Positions 1 to 7,216 of a DNA stretch of 9,429 nucleotides are shown here, in pieces; the stretch's first letter is position 1; every line of letters begins with the position of its first letter. The stretch spans positions 1-9,429 of the forward strand of contig CAIXOY010000136.1 in NCBI GenBank assembly GCA_903921135.1. Reading direction: 5' to 3'. Position numbers and translations under genes: made by a program. The notes beneath the pieces are model-generated. The model was not told where the DNA came from. It did not search any database and was given only the letters and a program-made list of their open reading frames with translations. This DNA comes from an uncultured Gammaproteobacteria bacterium (GTDB lineage: Bacteria; Pseudomonadota; Gammaproteobacteria; Pseudomonadales; UBA5518).

Positions 1-1952
1 CCCGCGCGGCCCGCGCGTGGTGTGCTGCCGCGCTGCTCGGCGCGGCATTCTCGTCGATAGCTGCGGAGCCCGCCGGCTGGGGCTACTTCGGCGGCACCCC
101 GGGCGGCACGCGCTTCTCCACCGCAGAACAGATCAACCGCGGCAACGTTGAGGGCCTTGAAATAGCGTGGCGCTACTCCACCGGCGAACTCGCCCGGCGC
201 AGCCCCGAACTCATCGCCAACAGTTCCACCCAGACCACCCCGATACTGGTCGACGGCAACCTGATCTTCTGCACGCCCTTCAACCGCGTGATCGCGCTCG
301 ATCCGGCCACCGGCGCCGAACGCTGGGTCCACGACCCGGAAGTACCGCAGAACCACACCCTCCCCTTCCAGTACAACTGCCGGGGCGTGAGCGCCTGGCA
401 AGACCCCGAGGCCGAGGCGGGCGCCGTGTGCAAGACGCGCGTCCTGATGGGCACGGCAGATTCGCGCCTGATCGCCCTCGACACGCTCACGGGCGCACGC
501 TGCCCGGGCTTCGGCAGCAACGGCGAGGTCAAGATCACCCGCCACTGGCCCGACAAATTCCCGGGCGAGGCCAAGCTCACCTCCGCGCCTGTGGTGGTAA
601 GCGGTGTGGTCGCGCTGGGCTCGGCCATCACCGACAACATCCGCAGCGATGCCTCGCCCGGAACCATCTTTGCCTTCGATGTGCGCACCGGCGCGCCGCG
701 CTGGACCTTCGACCCCATCCCGCGCGATCCCTCGGATCCTGCCTACAGCACCTGGCTGGAGGGCAGCGCCGAGAAGACGGGGGCGGCCAACGTGTGGTCG
801 ACCATGGTTGCCGACGAAGCGCGCGGCATCATCTATGCGCCCGTGGGCTCGGCCTCGCCGGATTTCTACGGCGGCATGCGCAAGGGCGACAACCTCTACT
901 CCAGCTCGCTCGTGGCGCTGGATGCCACCACCGGCAAGCGGCTCTGGCATTTCCAGACCATCCACCATGACATCTGGGACTACGACGTCTCTGCCCCGCC
1001 GCTGCTGGCGGATCTGCGACAAGGCGGGACAACCGTGCAAGCGGTGGTACAGAACACCAAGCAGGGCTTTGTCTTCGTGTTCGACCGGGTGACGGGCAAG
1101 CCGGTGTTCCCCATCGAGGAGCGTCCGGTGCCGCAGGGCGGGCTGCCGGGCGAGTGGCTCTCTCCGACGCAACCCTTCCCGGTCAAGCCCGAGCCGCTGG
1201 TTCCCACGCATGTGACGCCTGACGACGCCTGGGGCTTCACCTTCTGGGACAAGGCGCAGTGCCGCAAGCTGATCGCCTCTTACCGCTCCGAGGGCATCTT
1301 CACGCCGCCCTCCGAGGGCAAGGGCACGCTCCTCACCCCGGGCTCTGCCGGCGGTGCCAACTGGGGTGGTGCTGCCTTCGATCCGGATCGGCAGCTGATG
1401 ATCGTGAACGTGAACCGCGTGGCGCAGGCCGTGCAGATGATTCCCCGCGCAGAGATACCGGGCGTGGAGGGCATCAGCCTTGCCAACGGCACGGATGTCG
1501 CGGCGGCAACGGGAACGCCCTACGGCACGCACCGCGACTGGCTGCTTTCACCGCTGGGCGCCCCCTGCACTGCGCCACCGTGGGGAGAACTGGTGGCGGT
1601 GGACCTGGGGGACGGCTCGATCCGCTGGCGCGTGCCGCTGGGCTCCATCGAAAAGCAGCTGCCGATACCCATCGAGTGGAATCTGGGCACACCCAACCTT
1701 GGCGGGCCGGTTGTCACGGCGGGCGGGCTGATCTTCATCGCGGCGACGATGGACGGCTACCTGCGGGCCTTCGACACCGATTCGGGCGAGATGCTCTGGC
1801 GGCACGAAATGCCGGCCGGCACACAGGCAACGCCCATGACCTACGAGGCCGAGGGCCGGCAATTCGTGGCCATGGTCACGGGCCACCACCTCTGGTTCAA
1901 CTCGACACCGGGCGACGAGATCGTCGCCTTCGCCCTCCCCGCAAGGAAGTAG
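1..1952 (+). CDS. PQQ-dependent dehydrogenase, glucose/quinate type, periplasmic (5' partial)
   Basis: Quinoprotein that should oxidise an alcohol, polyol or aldose in the periplasm and pass electrons to ubiquinone or a cytochrome c. The reading frame is open from base 3 with no ATG, GTG or TTG before base 288, so the true start lies upstream; 649 codons are visible. The first visible residues (RAARAWCAAALLGAAFSS) look like the end of a signal peptide. The mature start WGYFGGTPGGTRFS...QINRGNV is the classic start of the PQQ beta-propeller. Other family motifs are IALDPATGAERW, LVALDATTGKRLW, HHDIWDYDVSAPPLLAD (963 on), NTKQGFVFVFDR (1053 on), GGANWGGAAFDP and the C-terminal TPNLGGP...GTQATPM block. 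The WDYD aspartate and the NTKQG lysine (1059-1061) match the active-site Asp and PQQ-contacting Lys of membrane glucose dehydrogenase. Unlike that enzyme there seems to be no room for a five-helix membrane anchor, though the missing start leaves this open. The P450 gene follows after 28 bases. The family is sure; the substrate is not known. Confidence 0.93.
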   Translation, partial: RAARAWCAAALLGAAFSSIAAEPAGWGYFGGTPGGTRFSTAEQINRGNVEGLEIAWRYSTGELARRSPELIANSSTQTTPILVDGNLIFCTPFNRVIALDPATGAERWVHDPEVPQNHTLPFQYNCRGVSAWQDPEAEAGAVCKTRVLMGTADSRLIALDTLTGARCPGFGSNGEVKITRHWPDKFPGEAKLTSAPVVVSGVVALGSAITDNIRSDASPGTIFAFDVRTGAPRWTFDPIPRDPSDPAYSTWLEGSAEKTGAANVWSTMVADEARGIIYAPVGSASPDFYGGMRKGDNLYSSSLVALDATTGKRLWHFQTIHHDIWDYDVSAPPLLADLRQGGTTVQAVVQNTKQGFVFVFDRVTGKPVFPIEERPVPQGGLPGEWLSPTQPFPVKPEPLVPTHVTPDDAWGFTFWDKAQCRKLIASYRSEGIFTPPSEGKGTLLTPGSAGGANWGGAAFDPDRQLMIVNVNRVAQAVQMIPRAEIPGVEGISLANGTDVAAATGTPYGTHRDWLLSPLGAPCTAPPWGELVAVDLGDGSIRWRVPLGSIEKQLPIPIEWNLGTPNLGGPVVTAGGLIFIAATMDGYLRAFDTDSGEMLWRHEMPAGTQATPMTYEAEGRQFVAMVTGHHLWFNSTPGDEIVAFALPARK

Positions 1953-1980
1953 GACGCGCCACACCACAAGGTAGCCCGCG

Positions 1981-3255
1981 ATGCAGAAGCCCGAAGACAT
2001 GGACCTGATGGACCCCGCCGTGCAGGAGTGCCCCTACGGCTACTACGCCCGCCTGCGCGCAGAGACCCCGGTCTACCGCATGCCGCAGACCGGATTCCAT
2101 CTGGTGACGGGCTTCGATGTGGCCCGCGAGGCCATACGCCAGCCTGATCTGTTCCTGAGCGGCGTGAGCCCGATGGCGCTCGCCGACGACGGTATCCCGC
2201 AGGAGATCATCGACATCTACCAGTCGGGCGGCTGGCTGCCGCTGGCCTCCTGCTCCACCTCCGATCCGCCGCGCCACACCCGGATCCGGCGCTTTCTGGA
2301 GGGCCTGTTCACCGCCGAACGCGTACGGCGCGCAACCCCGCTGATCGACAGCGTGGCACAGGAGCTGATCGACGGCTTCGGGGATCGCACCGAGGTGGAG
2401 TTCGTGCGCGATTTCGCGCATCCGATGCCGATGTACATCATCGCGGACCTGATCGGCGTACCCCGCAGCGACATCGAGCGCTTCAAGGCCTGGTCGGATG
2501 CCATCGTCGAGCCTTTCAGCATGATGATCACGCGCGAGCGGCGGATCGAATGCGCGCGGCTGGTTGTCGAGATGCAGCAGTACTTCGCTGCGATGATCGC
2601 CGAGCGCCGCCGTGAGCCGCGGGATGACATGCTCACCGAGGCGATCGAGTTTCGCGACACCGATGGCAGCGGCTTCGATATGCAGGAGCTGATCACCATC
2701 CTCACCATCGACCTGCTGGCCTCGGGCAACGAGACCACAACGGCGGCGATCTCTTCGGGCATGAAGCTGCTGCTGGAAGACCCGGGCCCCATAGAGGAAG
2801 TGCGCCGGAACCCGAAGCTGCTGGAAAACCTTGCAGAGGAAATCCTGCGCCTGGAGTCCCCCGCACAGGGCATGTTCCGTCGCTGTGCCGCGGGCGCGGA
2901 GCTCGGCGGGGTGTCGCTCGAAGAGGGCGATCTGCTCAGCATCCGGTTCGGCGCCGCCAACCGGGACCCGGCGCAATATCCCGACCCGGATCGCATAGAC
3001 CTGCACCGCCGCAAGCCGGGGAACCATCTTGCGTTCGGCGTGGGAAGGCACGTTTGTGTGGGCGCCGCACTTGCGCGGCAGGAGCTGATCAGCGCCTTCA
3101 AGGCGCTGATCAGCAGGCTGGACGGCTTCGATCTGGTGCCCGGCGCGCCCCCGCCCCGCTACCTGCCCAGCTTTTTCGGCCGCAACCTCGACCAGTTGCA
3201 GCTGCGGTTCAGGCATGTCAGGGCTTCAACAGACCGTAATCAAACGCTTTCATGA
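1981..3255 (+). CDS. Cytochrome P450 (bacterial, soluble, class I type)
   Basis: Cytoplasmic haem monooxygenase of 424 residues, a normal length for soluble bacterial P450s, with no signal peptide or membrane helix. Visible motifs: C-helix region DPPRHTRIRR (95-104); I-helix oxygen-activation motif SGNETT (248-253), where the common form is (A/G)Gx(D/E)TT; K-helix ExxR at E287-R290; haem-binding loop FGVGRHVCVG (352-361) with the thiolate ligand C359 (bases 3055-3057). The ATG at 1981 is chosen because AAGG at 1968-1971 precedes it by nine bases; the ATG at 1999 is possible but less well placed. About 14 residues (RHVRASTDRNQTLS) extend past the usual last strand. Class I enzymes need a ferredoxin and a reductase; none is in the window. 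The gene lies 28 bases after the PQQ dehydrogenase and is probably cotranscribed with it. The family is certain; CYP subfamily and substrate cannot be read from motifs. Confidence 0.96.
   Translation: MQKPEDMDLMDPAVQECPYGYYARLRAETPVYRMPQTGFHLVTGFDVAREAIRQPDLFLSGVSPMALADDGIPQEIIDIYQSGGWLPLASCSTSDPPRHTRIRRFLEGLFTAERVRRATPLIDSVAQELIDGFGDRTEVEFVRDFAHPMPMYIIADLIGVPRSDIERFKAWSDAIVEPFSMMITRERRIECARLVVEMQQYFAAMIAERRREPRDDMLTEAIEFRDTDGSGFDMQELITILTIDLLASGNETTTAAISSGMKLLLEDPGPIEEVRRNPKLLENLAEEILRLESPAQGMFRRCAAGAELGGVSLEEGDLLSIRFGAANRDPAQYPDPDRIDLHRRKPGNHLAFGVGRHVCVGAALARQELISAFKALISRLDGFDLVPGAPPPRYLPSFFGRNLDQLQLRFRHVRASTDRNQTLS
3084..3114. repeat. 31-bp perfect inverted repeat inside the P450 gene
   Basis: The arms gctgatcagcgcctt (3084-3098) and its exact reverse complement (3100-3114) flank a single central base (3099). 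Each arm also carries its own 10-bp palindrome gctgatcagc (3084-3093 and 3105-3114), and these two sites start 21 bp apart, about two helical turns. In the protein it encodes the near-repeat LISAFKALIS just after the haem loop. In RNA the arms could form a long hairpin with a small loop. No T-run follows, so it does not look like a rho-independent terminator. Whether it is functional or a by-product of the repeated Leu-Ile-Ser codons is unknown. Confidence 0.9.
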
Positions 3256-3260
3256 CCTCG

Positions 3261-3289
3261 TTGTGCTGCAGGGCCGATGCGTTTAGAGT
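3261..3289 (+). promoter_or_regulatory. Weak candidate sigma-70 promoter for the receptor gene
   Basis: TTGTGC (3261-3266) and TAGAGT (3284-3289) are 17 bp apart, the ideal spacing, in the 126-base gap (3256-3381) before the TonB-dependent receptor. Match to consensus is only 3/6 and 4/6. It would give a leader of roughly 85 bases. The rest of the gap holds a GC-rich stretch with a poor hairpin (CAGCC at 3299-3303 region with GGCTG around 3319), a T5 run at 3338-3342 and an AT-rich patch (3345-3360) just before the ribosome binding site AGGAG (3370-3374). I see no clear operator or riboswitch. Confidence 0.3.
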
Positions 3290-3381
3290 CTGCCCGCCAG
3301 CCACCCGACCGAGGTGACGGCTGCCCGCGCGGCCCGGTTTTTCGTTCGAAGTAGTAATAAGTCAACCCCAGGAGATCGACT

Positions 3382-5883
3382 ATGACCCCCAAACCCCCGT
3401 TTCGACTGAACCTTCTTGCGGCGTGCATGCTCGCCCCGGCGCTGCTGGGCACATCGATTGCCCAAGCCCAGGAACAGGGCGCCGGCAACCTCGGCATCGA
3501 AGAGATCGTCGTCACCGGCACCAAGCGCAGCGTCGCCCAGCAGGACCTGTCGATCGCCGTCACCACGCTGACCGCCAAGCAGATCGAGAACAGCTTCCAG
3601 CACGATGTATCGGCCCTCGGCCAGATGGCGCCCAACGTCATCCTGACCCCCCAGGTAGGCTTCAACGCCATCGGCGGCGGTATGCGCGGCACGGGCTTCA
3701 TCTCCATCCTCGTGACCAAGGACCCCTCGGTCGGCATCCTGGTCGATGACTTCGCCTTCAACCACGTGCAGTCCCAGTTCGTCGAGATGTTCGACCTCGA
3801 GCAGGTCGAGATCTTCCGCGGTCCGCAGGGCACGCTCTTCGGCAAGAACACGACCGCAGGCGCCATTTCCTTCACCACCAAGAAGCCGGTGCTGGGCGAG
3901 CTCTCGGGCAACGTCGAGGCCAACTACAGCCAGTTCGACTCGAACGACTCCGACGCGACCAAGATCAAGTTCGCCGTCAACGTGCCCATGGGTGACACCC
4001 TCGCCGCGCGACTCTCCCTCATCAAGGAAGACAGCGAGGGCTTCTACACCAACGACAAGCCACCGGGCGGCGATTTCCTGAGCTTCGGTTGCATCACCCC
4101 CACCGGCGTGGATCAGGGTTGCATCGACTCGGTCATCTCGAAGTACCCGCTGGTGGGTGACGGCTCCAAGATCGGCGGCACCGACATCCTTGCCAGCAAG
4201 CTGAAGTTCCGCTGGCAGCCGACGGACGCCTACACCGCGGACCTCACCTTCGAATACGTGAAGGACCGCGGCGACACCCAAGTGGCCGCCAACGAGACGC
4301 CGAACAATGAGGCCTACATCTGGCCGATCATCGGCTTCCCGGGCATCGGCGACGGCGATCCCTTCTCGACGGGCCAGAGCTACACCAACAACAAAGTGGT
4401 CGACCTCCCCGCTGGCCACCAGGTCGACGGCAAGGGCGCCTACCTGACGCAGACGATCATCCTCGGCGACTACGAACTCAAGTCGATCACGGGTGTGCGC
4501 AAGCAGGACGAGATTCTCGCCAGCACCTACACCGGCGAGGCCTACACCTCGCTCTACGACGCCAGCCGCAACTCCAAGCGTGACCAGCTCCAGCAGGAGA
4601 TCCGTCTGACCACGCAGTTCGACGGGCCCTTCAACGTCACCAGCGGTGTGGGCTACTACGAAGACAACGTCGATTTCGTGGTCTTCGGCAGCCTCGGCTT
4701 CTTCCTGCCGCTGGTCGGACCGGCGGGCGAGTTCTACCGTGACCGCTTCGAAGTGCAGAACACCACCCAGGACCGCAAGGGCTGGGCCGGCTACATCGAC
4801 GGTTCCTACGACCTCACCGATCAGCTGAAACTCACGGTCGGCGCCCGTCACACCGAGGACGAGAAAGACTTCACGCGTCTCAGCCTGGGCACGGCTGCCA
4901 ACCCGGTCAGCAACTTCATCGACGTCACGCAGTACAAGGGCCCGCACACCAACCCGCTGCCCGCGTCGGCCTTCGGCAACAACATCAAGGACAGCGAGAC
5001 CTTCAGCGCCGATACCTACCGTGTGGTGCTCGACTACCACTGGACCGACAACCTGATGACCTACATCAGCTACGCCACCGGCTTCGTGGCGGGCGGTTTC
5101 TCGGAAACCTGCGGATCGCCCTCGGCCTGCGCCCCGTACAAGAGCGAGAAGAACAAGAACCTCGAACTCGGCATCAAGGCCGACGCGATGGACGGCATGC
5201 TCCGTATGAACGCTGCGTTGTTCAACACGAAGTATGAAAACCTCCAGCGCGATACCGTCGTCACCATCGAGGACGCCGCGGGCAACACCTTCCAGGAAAC
5301 CCGCGCGGTGAACGAGGGCGAGAGCACGGCGAACGGTGTAGAACTCGAACTCTCCTTCGTCCCGATCGAGAGCTTCCGTATCGATGCCTTCGTAGGCTGG
5401 CTGGATCACACCTACGACTCCTACGAGCCCGGTATCGTCCCGGCTGACCTCGGGCTCACGGGTGATCCGCGTCCCTTCGATCTGTCCAACCTCGACGTGC
5501 CTTACTCCCCGGAGTGGACGGCTGGTCTCACGCTCACCTACTTCCAGGACCTGAGTGGCGGTTCCTCGCTCACCTACAGCCTGAACATGAGCTACATGGA
5601 CGAGTTCGAGACCAACCCCTTCCCCGCCAACGGGCAGGGCGCGGACGCCTCGGGCAACCCCATCATCATTCCGAAGGCACTGACGCAGGGTGAGGAGCGC
5701 ACGCTGCTCAACGCCCACATCACCTGGGAGAGCGAGGCCGAGACCTTCTCCGTCACGGCCTACGGCAAGAACCTGACCGACGAGACCTACCGCGTAGCTG
5801 CAAACCCCGTAGCAACGCTGTGGAACTTCACCCGTCACGCGCCGCCGCGTGAGCTGGGCGTGCAGCTCGGCTACAAGTTCTGA
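3382..5883 (+). CDS. TonB-dependent outer-membrane receptor
   Basis: An 833-residue outer-membrane transporter that takes up a large or scarce substrate using energy from TonB-ExbBD. The signal peptide spans about residues 1-29, with a likely cut after AQA (27-29). The TonB box region EEIVVTG (40-46) follows, then the plug with MRGTGF (101-106) and VEIFRGPQGTLFG (142-154), then the 22-strand barrel ending in the C-terminal phenylalanine (GYKF) used by the BAM complex. The start is firm: AGGAG (3370-3374) lies seven bases before the ATG. The mature protein appears to hold only four cysteines, in two close pairs (C237/C247 and C577/C583), which suggests disulfide-tied outer loops. No N-terminal signalling domain and no anti-sigma or sigma gene is present beside it, so it is not a FecA-type self-regulator. 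Context (P450, quinoproteins, a dehydrogenase) suggests an organic carbon source rather than a siderophore, but this is inference. A hairpin terminator follows. Confidence 0.96.
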   Translation: MTPKPPFRLNLLAACMLAPALLGTSIAQAQEQGAGNLGIEEIVVTGTKRSVAQQDLSIAVTTLTAKQIENSFQHDVSALGQMAPNVILTPQVGFNAIGGGMRGTGFISILVTKDPSVGILVDDFAFNHVQSQFVEMFDLEQVEIFRGPQGTLFGKNTTAGAISFTTKKPVLGELSGNVEANYSQFDSNDSDATKIKFAVNVPMGDTLAARLSLIKEDSEGFYTNDKPPGGDFLSFGCITPTGVDQGCIDSVISKYPLVGDGSKIGGTDILASKLKFRWQPTDAYTADLTFEYVKDRGDTQVAANETPNNEAYIWPIIGFPGIGDGDPFSTGQSYTNNKVVDLPAGHQVDGKGAYLTQTIILGDYELKSITGVRKQDEILASTYTGEAYTSLYDASRNSKRDQLQQEIRLTTQFDGPFNVTSGVGYYEDNVDFVVFGSLGFFLPLVGPAGEFYRDRFEVQNTTQDRKGWAGYIDGSYDLTDQLKLTVGARHTEDEKDFTRLSLGTAANPVSNFIDVTQYKGPHTNPLPASAFGNNIKDSETFSADTYRVVLDYHWTDNLMTYISYATGFVAGGFSETCGSPSACAPYKSEKNKNLELGIKADAMDGMLRMNAALFNTKYENLQRDTVVTIEDAAGNTFQETRAVNEGESTANGVELELSFVPIESFRIDAFVGWLDHTYDSYEPGIVPADLGLTGDPRPFDLSNLDVPYSPEWTAGLTLTYFQDLSGGSSLTYSLNMSYMDEFETNPFPANGQGADASGNPIIIPKALTQGEERTLLNAHITWESEAETFSVTAYGKNLTDETYRVAANPVATLWNFTRHAPPRELGVQLGYKF

Positions 5884-5901
5884 GATCCCTTCTGATGTAG
5901 G

Positions 5902-5937
5902 GGTGGAAAGCCGGCGAGAGCCGGCTTTTCCACCTTT
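5902..5937 (+). terminator. Rho-independent terminator after the receptor gene
   Basis: A stem with core GCCGG (5910-5914), loop CGAGAG (5915-5920) and CCGGC (5921-5925) is followed directly by TTTT (5926-5929). The stem extends to GGTGGAAAGCCGG on the left and to CCACC (5930-5934) on the right with one unpaired T, then TTT. It starts 18 bases after the receptor stop codon. It ends just before the ribosome binding site of the M24 gene, so it probably reduces rather than abolishes transcription of the downstream operon; I see no convincing promoter in 5884-5950. Confidence 0.85.
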
Positions 5938-5942
5938 GGAGG
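5938..5942 (+). promoter_or_regulatory. Consensus ribosome binding site fixing a TTG start
   Basis: GGAGG lies eight bases before the TTG at 5951. It decides the start of the M24 gene: the in-frame ATG at 5849 falls inside the receptor gene and would add 34 residues unlike any M24 N-terminus. The AGGT at 5940-5943 can pair with ACCT at 5932-5935, part of which is also used by the terminator's outer stem. Confidence 0.85.
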
Positions 5943-5950
5943 TTGTTTCC

Positions 5951-7216
5951 TTGTACAGCATCAAGGTTGCACGGCTGCGCGAACGCCTGTCAGCGGCGGG
6001 CGCCGCAGGACTCGTGCTCTCGACATCGGAGAACGTGGCCTACAGCTCGGGCTTCGAGTCGGTGATGGACGGATGGCGGCTGCCGGAACCCATTTCGGCG
6101 GTCTTCATCCCCACTGATTCCAGCATGCCCGTCACGCTCTTCCTGCCCGAGGCCAGCCTGATCGGCCTCGTGGTCGCGGAGCGCGAGGGACTGCCCGTGG
6201 CCTTCGACCGGCTGCGGACTTTCGACCTACTGAATTTCTGCGCCACCGCTCGCGCCGAAGACGTGCACCTCTCGCTGCCCGAAGACCTGCTCGCAGACTT
6301 GCGAGCGATCACGGAGCGCGTCGACGGTGACTGTGCGCCGGACATCATCCAGGGCATCGCGCGTTGCATCGCACAGGCGCCAGGGCTCTCCGGGCACGCC
6401 GTGCTGTTCGACGATATGCGCGTGGCCGCGGAGGTGAACCGGCTCACCGGACACGCCTGCCATGACGGCCTCGGGATCATCATGGCCGCCCGCTCGATCA
6501 AGACCGCGGAGGAACTCGCGATCCTCCGAGAGAGCGGCGTGAAAGCCGACCGCGTCATGGCCCACACCGTGGGCGCCTTGCGGATCGGAAACTCCTGGGC
6601 GGCGGTCGAGAAATCCGTTGCCCACTTCATGATCGACGAGGGTATAGACCCGCTGCCCAGCAGCCCGATGCTCTTCGGTGGCAGCTACGACACGATCTTC
6701 AAGCCCGACTTGTTCCGCACGCAGTTCGACACCCCGTTCAAGGGCGGAGAGATCGCGATCCTCGAGACGCAGGGCAAGTACCGCAGCGTCTGGATCGACA
6801 TCAACCGCACGGCACATCTGGGGCCAGCCTCCGCTGCCTACCGCGAGCAGCACGCGCTGGTGCAGCGTTGCTTCGAGGAAGTGGCGGCAAAACTGCGGCC
6901 CGGCGCGAACTCGGCGCAGATCTGCGAGAGCGTGCGCAGCGGGCTTGCCCGGGAACTCGACGCGCCGGGCAAATTGCTGATGATCGTGCACTCGATCGGC
7001 CGCGTGCCGCTCGAGAGCCCGGTTCGCTACCCGGGCACGGGGCTGCACGCCGCGGTAGAGGGCTTTACCATCCAGCCCTCGATGGCGCTCAGCTTCGACG
7101 CCCTGTATTTCGGGAGCCGTCACGGCCCCTCGCACATGGAAAACGTGTTCATCATTGGCGAGGAAAAAACGGAGAGCATCTACCGCTATCCGCTCGACCT
7201 CATCGAAACCGACTGA
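5951..7216 (+). CDS. M24 (pita-bread fold) family hydrolase, Xaa-Pro peptidase/creatinase-like
   Basis: A 421-residue cytoplasmic protein starting at TTG (MYSIKVARLRERL). Residues about 5-160 form a creatinase-type N-terminal domain (SENVAYSSGFES at 26-37). Residues about 185-415 form the pita-bread catalytic domain. Aligning by eye to E. coli aminopeptidase P, the five metal-ligand positions hold E272 (normally Asp), D283 (in DINRT), H347 (in HSIGR), D383 (normally Glu, in SFDAL) and E397 (in HMENV). The spacing E272-D283 is the canonical 11. Two ligands are thus swapped Asp/Glu, the second active-site His (PepP H361) is Leu354, and the Arg of the RxE motif is His395. The fold is clear. A standard prolyl peptidase is doubtful; hydrolysis of a small C-N or amide substrate, as in creatinase or ectoine hydrolase, is an alternative. 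Its stop codon abuts the next ATG, so it is tied to the dehydrogenase subunits. Confidence 0.88.
   Translation: MYSIKVARLRERLSAAGAAGLVLSTSENVAYSSGFESVMDGWRLPEPISAVFIPTDSSMPVTLFLPEASLIGLVVAEREGLPVAFDRLRTFDLLNFCATARAEDVHLSLPEDLLADLRAITERVDGDCAPDIIQGIARCIAQAPGLSGHAVLFDDMRVAAEVNRLTGHACHDGLGIIMAARSIKTAEELAILRESGVKADRVMAHTVGALRIGNSWAAVEKSVAHFMIDEGIDPLPSSPMLFGGSYDTIFKPDLFRTQFDTPFKGGEIAILETQGKYRSVWIDINRTAHLGPASAAYREQHALVQRCFEEVAAKLRPGANSAQICESVRSGLARELDAPGKLLMIVHSIGRVPLESPVRYPGTGLHAAVEGFTIQPSMALSFDALYFGSRHGPSHMENVFIIGEEKTESIYRYPLDLIETD

Noticed and set aside
167..970. A 267-codon plus-strand frame overlapping the PQQ dehydrogenase
   Set aside because: Out of frame with clear quinoprotein motifs; its own translation is Arg/Pro/His-rich and featureless.
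1897..3216. A 439-codon open frame on the minus strand opposite the P450
   Set aside because: Low-complexity translation rich in Arg, His and Ala with no motif, fully covered by the P450 gene.
3298..3342. Possible terminator between the P450 and receptor genes
   Set aside because: CAGCC/GGCTG pairs only weakly with a bulge, and the T5 run at 3338-3342 is about 15 bases beyond the stem, so it does not meet the usual pattern.
3353..3360. AT-rich AGTAATAA before the receptor ribosome binding site as a -10 box
   Set aside because: Poor match to TATAAT at any register and no -35 at proper spacing; it would leave almost no leader.
5849..5950. N-terminal extension of the M24 protein from the in-frame ATG at 5849
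   Set aside because: It runs through the receptor's end and the terminator hairpin; the GGAGG-backed TTG at 5951 gives a normal family start.
3283..5964. An 893-codon open frame on the minus strand opposite the receptor gene
   Set aside because: It mirrors the strongly recognised TonB-dependent receptor; its translation is a Val/Leu/Glu/Gly/Arg-rich string with no domain pattern. Long antisense frames are expected opposite GC-rich genes.
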